This document shows positions 1-11,119 of a stretch of DNA of 64,000 nt, piece by piece. The stretch lies in assembly GCA_008711295.1 (NCBI GenBank), contig VUYV01000333.1:404512-468511 (forward strand), given 5' to 3'. Under the pieces are notes generated by a model. That model was not told the DNA's origin. It saw only the letters and a program-made list of their open reading frames with translations, and made no database searches. The number at the start of each line of letters is the position of its first letter. The stretch's first letter is position 1. The DNA is from Anarhynchus alexandrinus. Taxonomy: Eukaryota; Chordata; Aves; Charadriiformes; Charadriidae. A program made the translations under genes and the position numbers.

Positions 1-1858
1 TATAGAGGGGATTTGGCTCTTAACATTAATAGAGTGCTTTTCCAGGAGCTGCTGCTCTCTGCCTCCCTGGGCTTCCCCTTCCCCGCCAGCGCCGCCGCTG
101 ACACCCCTCTCCTCCGGCCAGATGGCCTCCAGAAGGCTCGCAAATGTGCCTGTAATTAAAAAGCCTTTATTTTCAAAACCATTTCACAGCTTATTCTTCT
201 GACAATGGGATGGGGCTTCTTAAGCGGACGCTGGGCAAGAGGAAAGGCGAACGCAGGCCGGCTGCTGCCTGTCGTGTTTTCCCTTCCCGCTGACACGGGG
301 TGCGTTTGCGATTTACGCGCTGCAGCAGAGGAGCCCATGCGCCCCACAAACCTGCGCCGACGCTGAAGCCTCCCCGGGGCCAGCGCTCGTCTTCCCTAAC
401 GGTACTCAGCTCTGTCCCCGTTAACCATCCGTGCTGATGCGCCTAACGAACCTGAAAGGCTTTCTGACTGGAGACTGAGCAAATTTAACAATTTCCCCTC
501 AATTCCCCACGTACTGAGTCCGGCAGCAAAGAGACCAATTGCCACATCCTTGCTGAACTAAGACCCATTTTATTCAAAGTCCGGCACTGTTTTATTCGCT
601 CCAGCACATTCCCAATCACCTTCATCATATTATTACTCAGCAGCAGAATCTCCTCTACTTCTTTAAGCAGCGTTTCTAAAACCAGGACCACGCTCCTTGA
701 GCATCCTTGTCTCTGCAGAAAGAGGCTGTATTTTATTTCTCTTTCCTTTTGTTCAAGTTCATCTGTATCCACGTGGCATTTCTAATCAAGCAGTCGTACC
801 CCCTTCCAGCTGGCAGGCAGTCTCGTACGCTGGTTTTAAAGCATAAATAAGACCCAATTTTCTGCAACAATTTGCCTCAGCCGAGGCCGGGCTGTGGCGG
901 CGCTGGGGGAGCGCCCGCAGCCCCTCGGCTCGGCTCTGCCCCGGCTCAGCCCTGCGTGGGGGCTCATTTCCCCGGCCCTTCGCTGGCCGTTCCGCAGCCG
1001 GGGCCGGTGCTGGCCGGCGCTCGCCCTCTCCAGCCGTGCCAGGAGCGTTTCCTGCAATAACGGTGCTGAGCACCACCGGGCTGTCTTGGATTTCTTGGCT
1101 TTCGCTGAACAGGAAAGCGAAAGGGGGAAAATCAATACCCCAGAGAGCAGAAACACCCGATCCTGTGTCGGCCCTCACCTTGGGCTGGCTGGAGGTGAAT
1201 TCGGGAGGCGCTCCCCGACACGCTACAAATGCCCTTAACCGCCACCGCAGCCGGCGGGACGCAAGCTCCCGGGTGCCGAGGGGAGGCTGAGGGGTCCCGG
1301 CTCACACTCACTCCATCCATCGCACCAAAGCCCACCCGGGCCCCGCTGCCAGCGTGGGGGGAAGGCGCTGGATGCGGCCACGGTGCGGGAGCAGAGGGAG
1401 AGCAGCTTCGGGCCGACACCGCTCACTGCTGTCGCCTCCTCCCGTGGGCTGGCGCCGCGGCCCCGCGGGCAGAGGAGCCGGTGCTCGTGGCACAGAGGTG
1501 GTTCACACCGGCTTCACCACCCGGCTTCTGTGCCGGCCCCGGCACCGCCACGCTGCCCGGGGGGACGGGGGTCCCACCGCTCGGGCAACCAGGAGGGAGA
1601 TCCGCTCCCTCATTAACAGACTGAGCCGCCATTCAGGCTGGACCTTCCCAGAGGGCTTCGCCGCGTTCGCGACTTCGGGCTGGAGTTAGCGATGTGACAT
1701 TTCGAACCTAGAGATAACGAACGTGACATTCTGTCAGGTTTAATTAGTCCCTTTGCTCTGCCGGTGGCAGCCGCTGCGGGGGCAGAGCCGGGCTGAAGGG
1801 TGGCAGAACAGAGGGCTGTCGCTGCCGAAGGCTCCGCGAGCAGAGGGGAGCGCCGGGA

Positions 1859-1900
1859 GGGGACTGGGACTGGGACTGGGACTGGGACTGGGACTGGGAC
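1859..1900 (+). repeat. (GGGACT)n hexanucleotide array, seven units
   Basis: A perfect tandem array of GGGACT, about 42 bases. Repeated GGG runs spaced by three bases fit a G-quadruplex on the plus strand. It translates to a meaningless repeated peptide in several frames. Confidence 0.95.
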
Positions 1901-3459
1901 ACGCATTTGCCCAATGCAGCGGTTGCTTTATTCTTAAATGCATATGCTAACAGCAACCTGCCTTTGCCTGGTTAGGATAGTGGGAGGGTCACTCCGGGCC
2001 CCCACGCTGTATTTTCTGTCCTCTGCAGTCTGTAACAATCTTCTGGGGCTGAAAAAGTTCCTCGGAGGACTGACTGGGTGGCCCCAGCGAGCGGGGACAT
2101 TGCAGAATCTTTCACCTCTGCTCCAGACCGAGGGCATTGCAGCGCCGGGGCCCTCCCGAGGGGCAGCGTGAAGTGAGGTCCCAGTTAACTTGGCGTCTTG
2201 GTAGCCGTGTTGGCAGCGGCGCGGGCAGCGGCTGCGGCAGCAGCGGTGTAACATGGCAAGGAACAGTGTCCCCGAGCACGTCCATGTCCCCGGCGATGCT
2301 GCTAACTGCGTCCAGCACAAGAGCTCTCCCATCAGCCAGCGCGGACAGCCACGGCAGCCGCGAAAAGTGTCCTGGGGACCGAGGGGACCCGGTCTCTCCC
2401 TCACCCCTGCGAGGGCAAAAGGAGCAGCTCATGTCCTGGGAGCCACCGCTGCCAACGTCCTCACAGCGCCCAGCGTGTTCCTGTCCCCGGGGCCGTGGTC
2501 ACGTCACCCTGCGCGGCTCCCACGCTGCTGCTTGTGTCCCGTCCCCTTCTGGGGTCACGCGGCTGCAGCGCTCCTGAGCGACCCGCTCAGGCTTTCCCCC
2601 TCCTCGTCTCTTCATTCTGTTCCAGACCAATTACTGAGAGTTTGCACCCAAAGGCCGCCAGCCAGGCGTTTATGCGTGCAGCTGCCTGATCTGCATGCGC
2701 ACATGCTAATTGTGTGGAAACGAGTCATGGTCGGCTTTGTGCTGAGTTTCCCGTACCCTGAATTGAGCTCTGCTCGTGAAAAGGAGACATCAACTCCTCT
2801 GGATTGGAAAGAATTCAAGAGGGGACCTTTCCAGTTACTGCTCACCTGGTTTTCAAACAGCCACTGAGGTTAGCAAAGCCGTTAGCAGGAGCAGCTGAGC
2901 TTTTCACCGAATGTAGATGTTATTTGCCTTTTTAAGGTGTCTCCAACATGAATGGGAGCAAACACTCTACTGCAGCGACAAAGAGAGTCTTGGGAAATTC
3001 ACGGGAGAGATGTATTGTCAGGAAAAGTCGAGCAAAAGTCCTCCTTCTGCAGAGGTTTTACGGGACCTCTAAACCTCTCTGAGACAGGACACGACGCTCT
3101 CACCCTGTCTGTAAAACAGCCAAACCGGGGGTGGTTTATTTTTGCAACCCCCCAGCGGGCGATTCCTCCTCCCTCCTTCTCCCCTGGGCGGCGGCGTGCC
3201 AGCCCGGGCGCGCAGCGCTGGCTGCGGGAGCAGCCCGGCAGGGCAGGGGGCGGCTGCGTGGCGGCGATGGCGCGCGCGTCCCCCCCGGCCCGAGGGACCT
3301 CTGCTGCCGCGTGGCGAGGGCTCGGTGAGGACGTGCTCGTGCCCTCTGTGTGTGCGTTTAAATCTCTTCGAGAACAACCTGTCACTCCTGCCGCATGTCA
3401 AAGGTAAATTTCCTCCTATCCCCACCGGAGGGGATTATGTTCCCAGTAGGGGTTCAGGT

Positions 3460-3700
3460 TTTTTGCCATAATATGATTTAACGTGACAAGTGTAATTAGA
3501 TGTGACACATCTTTGCAACAATTCACTACCTTGGAAAATCACAAACAAGCTTAAAATAAAACAGAATGCGTAGACTCGCATCTCTCTACATCGCAGCTGG
3601 AAAAAATAAGCACCAAGTTAAGGACTTTTCAGCGCTTCCTTTGGGAGACAGCAAAGTCATGAACACGATACTATAAATTAATTATTTAGATCCCAGCCCT
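3460..3700. other. AT-rich block resembling conserved non-coding DNA
   Basis: Non-repetitive, AT-rich, and stop-dense in all frames, with repeated GTGACA elements (near 3483 and 3502) and TGTAATTAG. A regulatory element is possible but unproven. Confidence 0.22.
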
Positions 3701-5414
3701 GCAATGAGAGCCATCTGGCCAAATGCCTTTACCCTTACCAGAGCCCCCTTGGAGTTAATAGCACTCCCCGCAGAAAGAGCGAGCCATCCTCGTGTACCTC
3801 TAAATGGACGGAGGCTTCCGTCCCTGCCCTGAAACAAGCAGAAATAGAACAAAAATGACTCCTAGCACTTGGGTTCCTGAGCCATTTAGTTTCTTCTGGA
3901 ATTAAGACAACACATTAAACCTTTGGAAACGTACACAGTTGTACACTGAGACCTTGGGTCCGGGCCGCTGACCCAGCCTGAGCTCGCGCTGCCCCTTCTC
4001 CTCCCCGGCCCCACGTCTTGGTTTCCGCGGTGGGAACCCCCCGAGTGGGAGATCACCTCCACGCCGTGTACCTGCACCTCATCCGCAGGGCGGAGGGCGA
4101 AAGGCTCAGACAATTCATTATGCACTCAAGATTAATTCTCATTTCCACCCCGTGGGGACAGCTGTTTACAATTCAGTTGCCGGAGCGCAGCACGGCACGA
4201 GAGAGATTTTCATCTGCCTTGGTCTTAACCTAAAGTGGAGAGTCAGTCCCACTGTCTCTGAGCTTCAGATGTTCATGGGCTTCAAGTTGCGGCATTGCCA
4301 GAGTGTCCTCCCGTAACAGAGAGATGGAGACTGAGGGGAAAGAAAATCCTGTGTCTGGAAGAAGCCCCGAAGGCAGCAGGCGGAGGCTTTGGCGATCCTG
4401 GAAAAACCTCCGCGTTAGCAGGAGTGGAGCGTGCGGAGCAGCGCGGCCGTCGGCACCGCCCGCCTCTCCCGGGGAAGAGACAAGAGGGAAAGAGTTAAAA
4501 GCTGTCTCCAGGCAGGAGAACAAAAACGCTATTGCGCTCATCTTGCTTGCTACGCTCATCTAATTACGTTATTTAACAGGATACCCTCTCATTGATTTTA
4601 ATTACTCACATAATTTGGGAAGTAATTCACAGTACATCCCTGCAGGGCGCATGAGTCTGAGTTGGGAACAATGTGCTCAAGTCTTCCTCGCTACATGAAA
4701 GGCGAAGATGGGGAGGACGAGCGGCAGCCCAGCGGGCAGCCGGGGGCAACGTGACCGCGGTGGCTCTCTCCCCCGGGGAAGGTCTCCCCAGCACGGCAGA
4801 GGCTGCGGCCGGTCTCTCCACCAGCACTGGAGAGGTCAGGGAGGCCGGGATCGCACTGCCGTAGAACATTATCCCACACGGGTGTTGGTGCAGACCCCTT
4901 CCTGGACGGCCGTCCCCACTCCCACCCGCGCAGCCCCCCTGTCCCGCTGGGATTTTCAGGATCCCTCTTCCAGCGGGAGGCGGCGATGCCGCGGCCCTGG
5001 CCCCCAGCTGCCGCCCGCGCGGGGCGGCTCAATGCCATTCAAGAAGCTCCTTGTCTCCCGCCGTCCCCGTCCCCCCTTGCGCAGCAGCTGCGGATTAATT
5101 GGCCCTTTGATATCGGTGGGTTTCTGCCAGGGACGATTCGCTCGTGTCTCGCTGACGGGGGGAGACGCTCGTCCCTTCCAGCGCGCCCAGACAGCCGCAC
5201 GCTGCCTACGGCTCTCCCTCCAAACACTCCTGGAGCAACGAGCAGCTCTCCACCCCCAACGACAGTTAATCAAACAGTCCCTGTCGGTGTTGACTATGAA
5301 AAATGCTTTTAACCACAGTCCTCCTGCAATTTTAGTATTTTTTTTTAAACATGGTTGCACACAGTTTAGCGAAATTGGGTTGGGCATCCCTCAGCACACG
5401 CTTGTTTGGTTTCT

Positions 5415-5545
5415 TCACCATCTTTTGTAAGTGCCCGACTTAATTAGGATGCGAACAATCCCAGAGGAATGTTTAATTAATATTATAAAGCAACAATGGG
5501 ATGATTAAGCAAGTCTGGGCAGCTGCTATTTATACACGGGGCATG
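5415..5545. other. AT-rich block resembling conserved non-coding DNA
   Basis: A non-repetitive block with TTAATTAGGATG, TTTAATTAATATTA and similar homeodomain-like cores is set in GC-rich flank. It has no coding potential. Conservation is suspected from its character only. Confidence 0.25.
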
Positions 5546-5968
5546 TGGCACTTGTTGGGGGCGAGCGTGTCAAGGAAAAATCATTCCACGGCCCTCTCTG
5601 TGCAATTCTATTGCTTGTTTTAATTGTCTGGTTCGGTCCTTTTCTCCTCTTTGTGTTCGCTCAGGCAGAGCGAGAGAAACAGAGATTTAGCTCAGAGTCT
5701 CTTGTTCAGCTTAATTACAGAGTGAAAGCTTTCAACCGAGGCGGCTCTCTCCCTCCCAACCCTTCTCCTCTTCCCCAGCCACGAGCTCTCCAGAAACAAC
5801 CCAGCAGAAGCTTCGGGCAACGAACGCCCTAAAACTGGTCCAGGAATAGCATCGGGGAGGCCCCTTCAAGCAGAAAAATACCCCAGAGGGCAGAGGCAGG
5901 CTTTCAGGCTGAAAGCGGTGGAGGGGCTTTGCCAGGAGCAGCAGCGACTGCGTGCCTCCCCCGTGCCA

Positions 5969-5998
5969 GGGGACGGGGTGGGACGGGGTGGGACAGGG
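5969..5998 (+). repeat. GGACGGGGTG direct repeat, G-quadruplex candidate
   Basis: GGACGGGGTG occurs twice in tandem (5971-5980, 5981-5990), followed by a related unit GGACAGGG. Several GGG/GGGG runs lie within 30 bases. Confidence 0.7.
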
Positions 5999-8784
5999 CT
6001 GCAGCGTCGGGGTGTCCGGAGCCGGCAGCCAGCACCACCTCCCACCCCCCTGGAATTAAACCTACTCCTCAAATGGTTAAGGGCTGCTTCTCAGTGCACG
6101 GCGGCTTCACGGCATTGGTTTTTAGGGCATCTGCTATTAAGGAAATATTTCTTCCTTGCTTCTCAGAAGCCTGCGTGCAACCTGAAGTAATTGCATTTGC
6201 CTTGGGTTGAACTCTTTTTGCAGGGTCTAAAAATAAACACTTGATTTCTTCTGCTTCCCATAGAGCCATTTCTACTGAGAGCAGCAACCAGACAAATTGA
6301 TAAAAAATTAAAGGAAGTGGGAAATCCAACAGAAGCGCAGTGAGACGGGAGCAGCACACCCCCGATCCTGTTGGGAATGTACAATTCCCATAATACAGCA
6401 GCAAATAAAGTCACGTTTTCCAGGGGAAGGCACCCGACCTCCCGCGATGGGGAACCCCCTTGGTCCTGGGCCCCGGCTCCGGGGGGTGTCCGGCAGTTGT
6501 GCCTCCCTCGCTGACGCCGGGCACACGCTGCTCCGTCCCGGCAGCCCCGTGAGAGCGGCGGGTCCCAGCCCTGCACCCTGCACCCAGCACCCAGCCCAGG
6601 GGCGCTCGGGGCCGTGCACCCCAGCACAGCCCCCAGGGAGGTCCCTCCCCAGCCTTTCCCCCTGGAGAATCGACTTCTGGCAGCTCGAGGAGCTGGGTCC
6701 CACCGCTGGCAGGCAGCGAAGACACAGAGGAGCCTTTTCCCTCCTTCCCAAGGGCAGCGGCTTTGCCTCCAGCTGCTCTGACTCATCCTTACGTGTCTTA
6801 TTCACCACCTCACGCTTATTCAATTATTACTTCAGTCCTGGCCCCGCTCTGGGAAGCTTATCTCACACCGAATCCTTCTCGGTCAAGCCCTAAGCACGGA
6901 TTGTTTCAGAGGGAGAGGGCCAAAAGCTGCCTGTCAGCTGCTAATCAGTCTCTGCATCATGTATTGAATAAAGGGGAACACCCCGAGCTCCGGCGTGCAG
7001 CAGACCCAGGTCCCGCTCCTGCAAAACCCGGGGTGAGACGTGCCGCGGGACAACGACAGCCCAGCTGTGACACAGCTGCAGAGAGAAGCTGCGCTGCCTC
7101 CCAGCCCCGGAGCGACCCGCGGGCCAGCGGCTGCGGCCGACGGGCACCTTTATCCTCCCCGTGCGTCAGGGGCCTTAATGGATTTTCATGTCAGAACCAA
7201 ATCGATACCTTTAGATCAGAAAACTTCACTGCAAGGCCAGTGCAATGTGTTATCGTTTGCTCAGTCACAGCCTGTGATGCACGGACAGGACAAATAAGTA
7301 TCTCCCTCTGCTGCAGTCCAGCAGAAAATGGATGCTTTCTCTTGTTTCCATTGAAATTCATGTATGTTTCTAACGGGATTTCAGCAAACAAGAGGCTTCT
7401 GTTTGCCATTTAGGTTTCTTGCCAGAATTCTGTACTGCTGCGCTAGGCAGTACGGAGAGTCAGTCGACCACGGTGCACATCACAGGAGAGAAACCTGTGG
7501 GTAATATGCTGCGCTACAGAAAGATGCTGCAGTCCGTTTGTCTTTGCTGTAACGCTCTGGGCCGATCCCGTCGCAGGTTTAGCTGCTGCTTTGTCAAAGT
7601 CCAGCCTCTGCCCTTTGCTCCGCGATGACGCTGTGCCTTTCCCCGTTCCTGCAGATTAACCGTGGCCGGTGTGTGTGACAGCCAGTATCGGGTCTCCCTC
7701 GTTCCAAACATCATTTATCATAAAGGATTATCCCGCAGGGGCGCCTGTGCAGTCATATTTAATAACATAAACTGCTTCAAATCAAATGAGTTCTCCGGTG
7801 AATTTAAGCCACACTGACACAGCAGCTTGACACTGCTCATTTCCAAAGCTAAATGGAAAATGGTCGCAGGACGCTGCGTGTCTGCGGCCCTCAAACATTA
7901 TATCCACACACCGACCACGGGGAAGGCTGAGTAAAGGAATAACGCTTCTGACGTCAGTTTGTCTGATGGTTTGTAACAACTTGGGGAGGAAAGGGCAGCA
8001 GAGCTGCAACGCCGCTGGCTTTCACTCAGCTCCACCATAATTCACTCAAAATGGGTTGCAAGAAACTGGATTTATATTTAAAATACTTGCGGGGAAAAAA
8101 AAGGCAAAATTATTGTTAACTTCATGAGGAAGCTCAGCTTGCGGTGGCTGTTGCTCTCCGTGGGGCCGTTCCGAAGGACACCCAGAGGTTTCTCAGCTTT
8201 TCTTGGCTGCAAAACAGTGCTCCGTGGCACTGAACCCCGGGAGGCTCCGGCAGCATCCCACGAGCAAAGGTGGTCCCTCGGTACAGCACAAGGAGAGGCC
8301 GCCCGGCGCTGCCTCGCTCAGCTCCATAATGCCGCAGTGTGCTCAGCCCACAGAGCCGCTCGCGGCCCCATGAATTTGTCCTTTGTTGCTTGATCTCGGG
8401 CCGCGGCAGCGGCGAGCAGCTGCCGGCCGTGCAGGTCCTGCTGCCGCCCAGCCCGTGGGCACACAGCACGGGAGCACTGCCAGCGCCCGGAGCATCCTCC
8501 CCTCCGCAGCACAACGGGCTCCTTATCCCCCCTGAACCCCCGTGATGTGCCAGGGAGGGGGGTGGCTTTGGCCTTAACGTTGGTACCACCCAAAGAAAAT
8601 GCCATGGATGGTTGAACTCCGGCTTCTGCCCGGGACTGCGGGAGTGGCCGTGCCAGCCCAGCGCTGCAGAGAAGATGCGCTCGTCTGAGCGATTCCTCTG
8701 TCCCAAAAGAGCTGGTGCAACCGGGAGTTAGCCAAGAGCCGGCACGGCCAAATCAGCAGGACGGGCACCTCGGACTCCAGCACG

Positions 8785-8865
8785 GGGCTGCAGTTCCAGC
8801 TCTGTCACCGACTTGTCCAAAATCTCTGGCAAATGATTTAATCTTCCTCTGCTGCTGCTCCCTCC
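8785..8865 (+). mobile_element. MIR-like SINE fossil
   Basis: The stretch 'ttccagctctgtcaccgac' followed by 'ctctggcaaatgatttaatc' and 'ttcctctgctg' follows the central part of MIR in forward orientation (the 'ctctgccacttactagctgtgtgacc...ttaacctctctg' core). Diverged and short. Confidence 0.5.
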
Positions 8866-9133
8866 GAAGCGCATCCCGTGGGAGATGAGGGCAGAGGATC
8901 CGGGAGATAAGGTAGATAAGGGGGTGTCACTCACCGCTCTGCCCTCGACCTGCTGCTGACAGACACGAGGAATGAGCCGAGTTTACTTGTGTGCGGGTTC
9001 TCTGCAAAGTGAGGGAGAAAAGCCTTGTTTCAGTCCCTGGATAACACAAACACTGTTTCCCAACACTGGGATTAGCAAGTGACTGTGCTAAAGAGAAGAG
9101 CCCGGCCTCAGCCAGGAGCAGCCGCATTAGCAC

Positions 9134-9203
9134 AGCCCTGTGCCAGGGCTACCATGAGCTTGCAGCATGGCTAATTAGCCCTGGCATAGCCTGTAATTAG
9201 GCT
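9134..9203. promoter_or_regulatory. Cluster of four dyads with TAATTA cores
   Basis: Four inverted repeats lie within 70 bases: AGCCCTG/CAGGGCT (9134-9150, 3-base loop), CCATG/CATGG (9152-9170), the perfect palindrome GGCTAATTAGCC (9169-9180) and AGCCT/AGGCT around TAATT (9188-9203). TAATTA is the homeodomain core. Regulatory function is inferred. Confidence 0.4.
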
Positions 9204-10444
9204 GTTGCTAGAGCTGCCTTGGGGCTGTGCACTGAGCTCCCCCAGGCCGGGAGCGCAGCACCCTCAGCACCACGGGCACACGATGGCTACACCTGCTGGT
9301 CCCCGGCTCCGACCGTGGGCCAGAGACTCCGGCACGGCACGGGCACAGCAACCCCCCAGGGAGCACCTCCTGTCCCTGCTCGCAGCGGCCACCCTCGGGG
9401 AGGGGGAACTGGTTTTCCAGGTGAGTAGTGGGTGAAACCATCACAAAACACTGCACCAGTACCTCGGCTGCTGAATGCCTTCACCAGTAAAGAATCCAAG
9501 TGAAAAGTCCGGGAAGCCCCACAGGCACTGGGTTCAGCCGAGCGCTGCTTTTACTGCTGCACATCTTTTTTGTGCCGCAGCTTCGTGATGCTGCTGGGGA
9601 CCCTCCAGAGCAGCTCCTCTCCCTCCTCCTGCACAGGGCGCGTCTCCCAGTTTGGGAAGAGCAGAGCAGGCTCCGCACCCGCCCAGCCATTCACCAAACG
9701 GCGCCTGGGCCGCTGTAAAATCCAGTGTCACTCCTTCGGTGCCCAGCCCTGGCGAAATAAATAAAACATTCATTAGTTTTGGTGACTTTGCAAAGGTTGA
9801 CTCTGAACTTAATATTAACTAAGCTTCTTGTGTTGCTGCTGGATGTGAGACCTCGCACATCAGCACGTGGTGAGAGCGTCGCGGCAGCGGAGCAGATCTC
9901 GCATGCGCCGGTATCGCTGCGCTCTCTGACGATGACGTGACGTTCCCTCCACAGCTCCTCCTTTGCTCCCGGGTTTGGATCAAAATCGAGACTTGCAATT
10001 CCAACTCTGCAGCGAGGCAGCGCGTTACCACGCAGTTACCGCCTCATCCAACCCACGTTAGATGGGAAAACGTGATTTAAAATAACCTGTAGATAACACA
10101 GAAAATAGATAAATACAGACTGCGAAGTTTAAGAGCAGCGGATCTGTGCCGGCAGCAGCGAATCACTTTGCCTGAATTGGTGCTGAATTTGTGCGCAGTT
10201 CAAATCAACACGAAGGGGAGCTGGATGGCTTCGGGGACCTTCATTGACATTTTAACTGTGCTCCCTTCCTTGGAGCGAAACGTCACTTTGCTTGATGAGA
10301 TGCTGGGCAAAGGCAGAAGCACGGGACTACTTCTGGAAGGTTTTTATTTCACCCTTTCTTTAGGACGTTCTTCAGCAAACTCATTTTTAGCCCAATGACA
10401 CATTAAACACTGAGCGCTTCGGGACATTTTCTGTTTGGACATAA

Positions 10445-10790
10445 ACTTCGTAGCAGCCGCTGCGGCGTCTCCGCGGGCGGGATTGGGGCTACTGCGCTAA
10501 ACCCCACCGCAGACAGCGCCCCCGCACCCCGCGGCGGCCCCGGCGCCCCTCGGCGCTCCCCTTCGCCCACACCACCATCTAGCGGCAGAGCCCAGCGGCT
10601 CGGGAACCGCTGCCGCCTCTTCCTCCAGCTCTTTCACCAAATTCACCCCCCGTTTTGCACGCCGCAGCCCCCCGGCTCAGCCCCCGTTGTCTCCCCGGGG
10701 GGCGGCAGCGTCGTCCCCGCTGCGGCGGACGGGGCAGAAGCCCCTCCGTGGGGACCCCCCCGACCCACCGCTGCTCAGCGCCGTGGGGTG
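10445..10790. other. CpG-rich stretch downstream of RAP1A
   Basis: Dense CpG and C runs with no recognisable exon. It could be a small island marking an unannotated transcript, or only GC-rich flank. Confidence 0.4.
10571..10590 (-). promoter_or_regulatory. CTCF-like site
   Basis: On the minus strand GCCGCTAGATGGTGG matches most of the CTCF core (CCACYAGRKGGCA), with two departures. It sits inside a GC-rich island-like stretch (about 10445-10790) just beyond the inferred 3' end of RAP1A. Confidence 0.35.
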
Positions 10791-11119
10791 CTCCAGGCAG
10801 GTCCCGCTACAGACAAAGTCCACCACTGAAGAGGCCGCAGTTGTCTTCACCAGAGCAACCAGTGACGCGGTGGGAACAGCCGGACTGGGAGATGCTGCAG
10901 AGATGCAATGTTCAGAGGGGATGTGGACGAGCACCCCCGGCACCGCGCACTCCCGGCACCGCACACCCCGGCTTTGCCGGCAGGAGATAACATCACCGGC
11001 TCTTCCGGCTAAAACACACTTTGCAGTTATGAAATGAGGTTTGATGAACTCCCATCCCGCACTGCAGCTACCGAATTAAGGTTGGGTGTCTGTTCTTATA
11101 GAAGAGACATCGAGCAATC

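Larger units (their letters stand above)
1..11119. other. Flank beyond the RAP1A 3' end, no supported gene
   Basis: Mostly GC-rich with scattered AT-rich blocks. Open frames up to about 240 codons exist but lack family resemblance and have GC-driven composition. A minus-strand frame at 485-772 has a leucine-rich, coiled-coil-like look but no splice signals. I looked for the neighbours expected from mammals (INKA2, DDX20, KCND3) and saw none of their known motifs. Confidence 0.6.

Noticed and set aside
4708..5430. 240-codon plus-strand frame
   Set aside because: Composition follows GC content, frames overlap it on the opposite strand, and no domain is recognisable.
1..11119. Expected neighbours INKA2, DDX20 or KCND3
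   Set aside because: None of their characteristic motifs appear in any frame. They may lie outside the window or in another arrangement.
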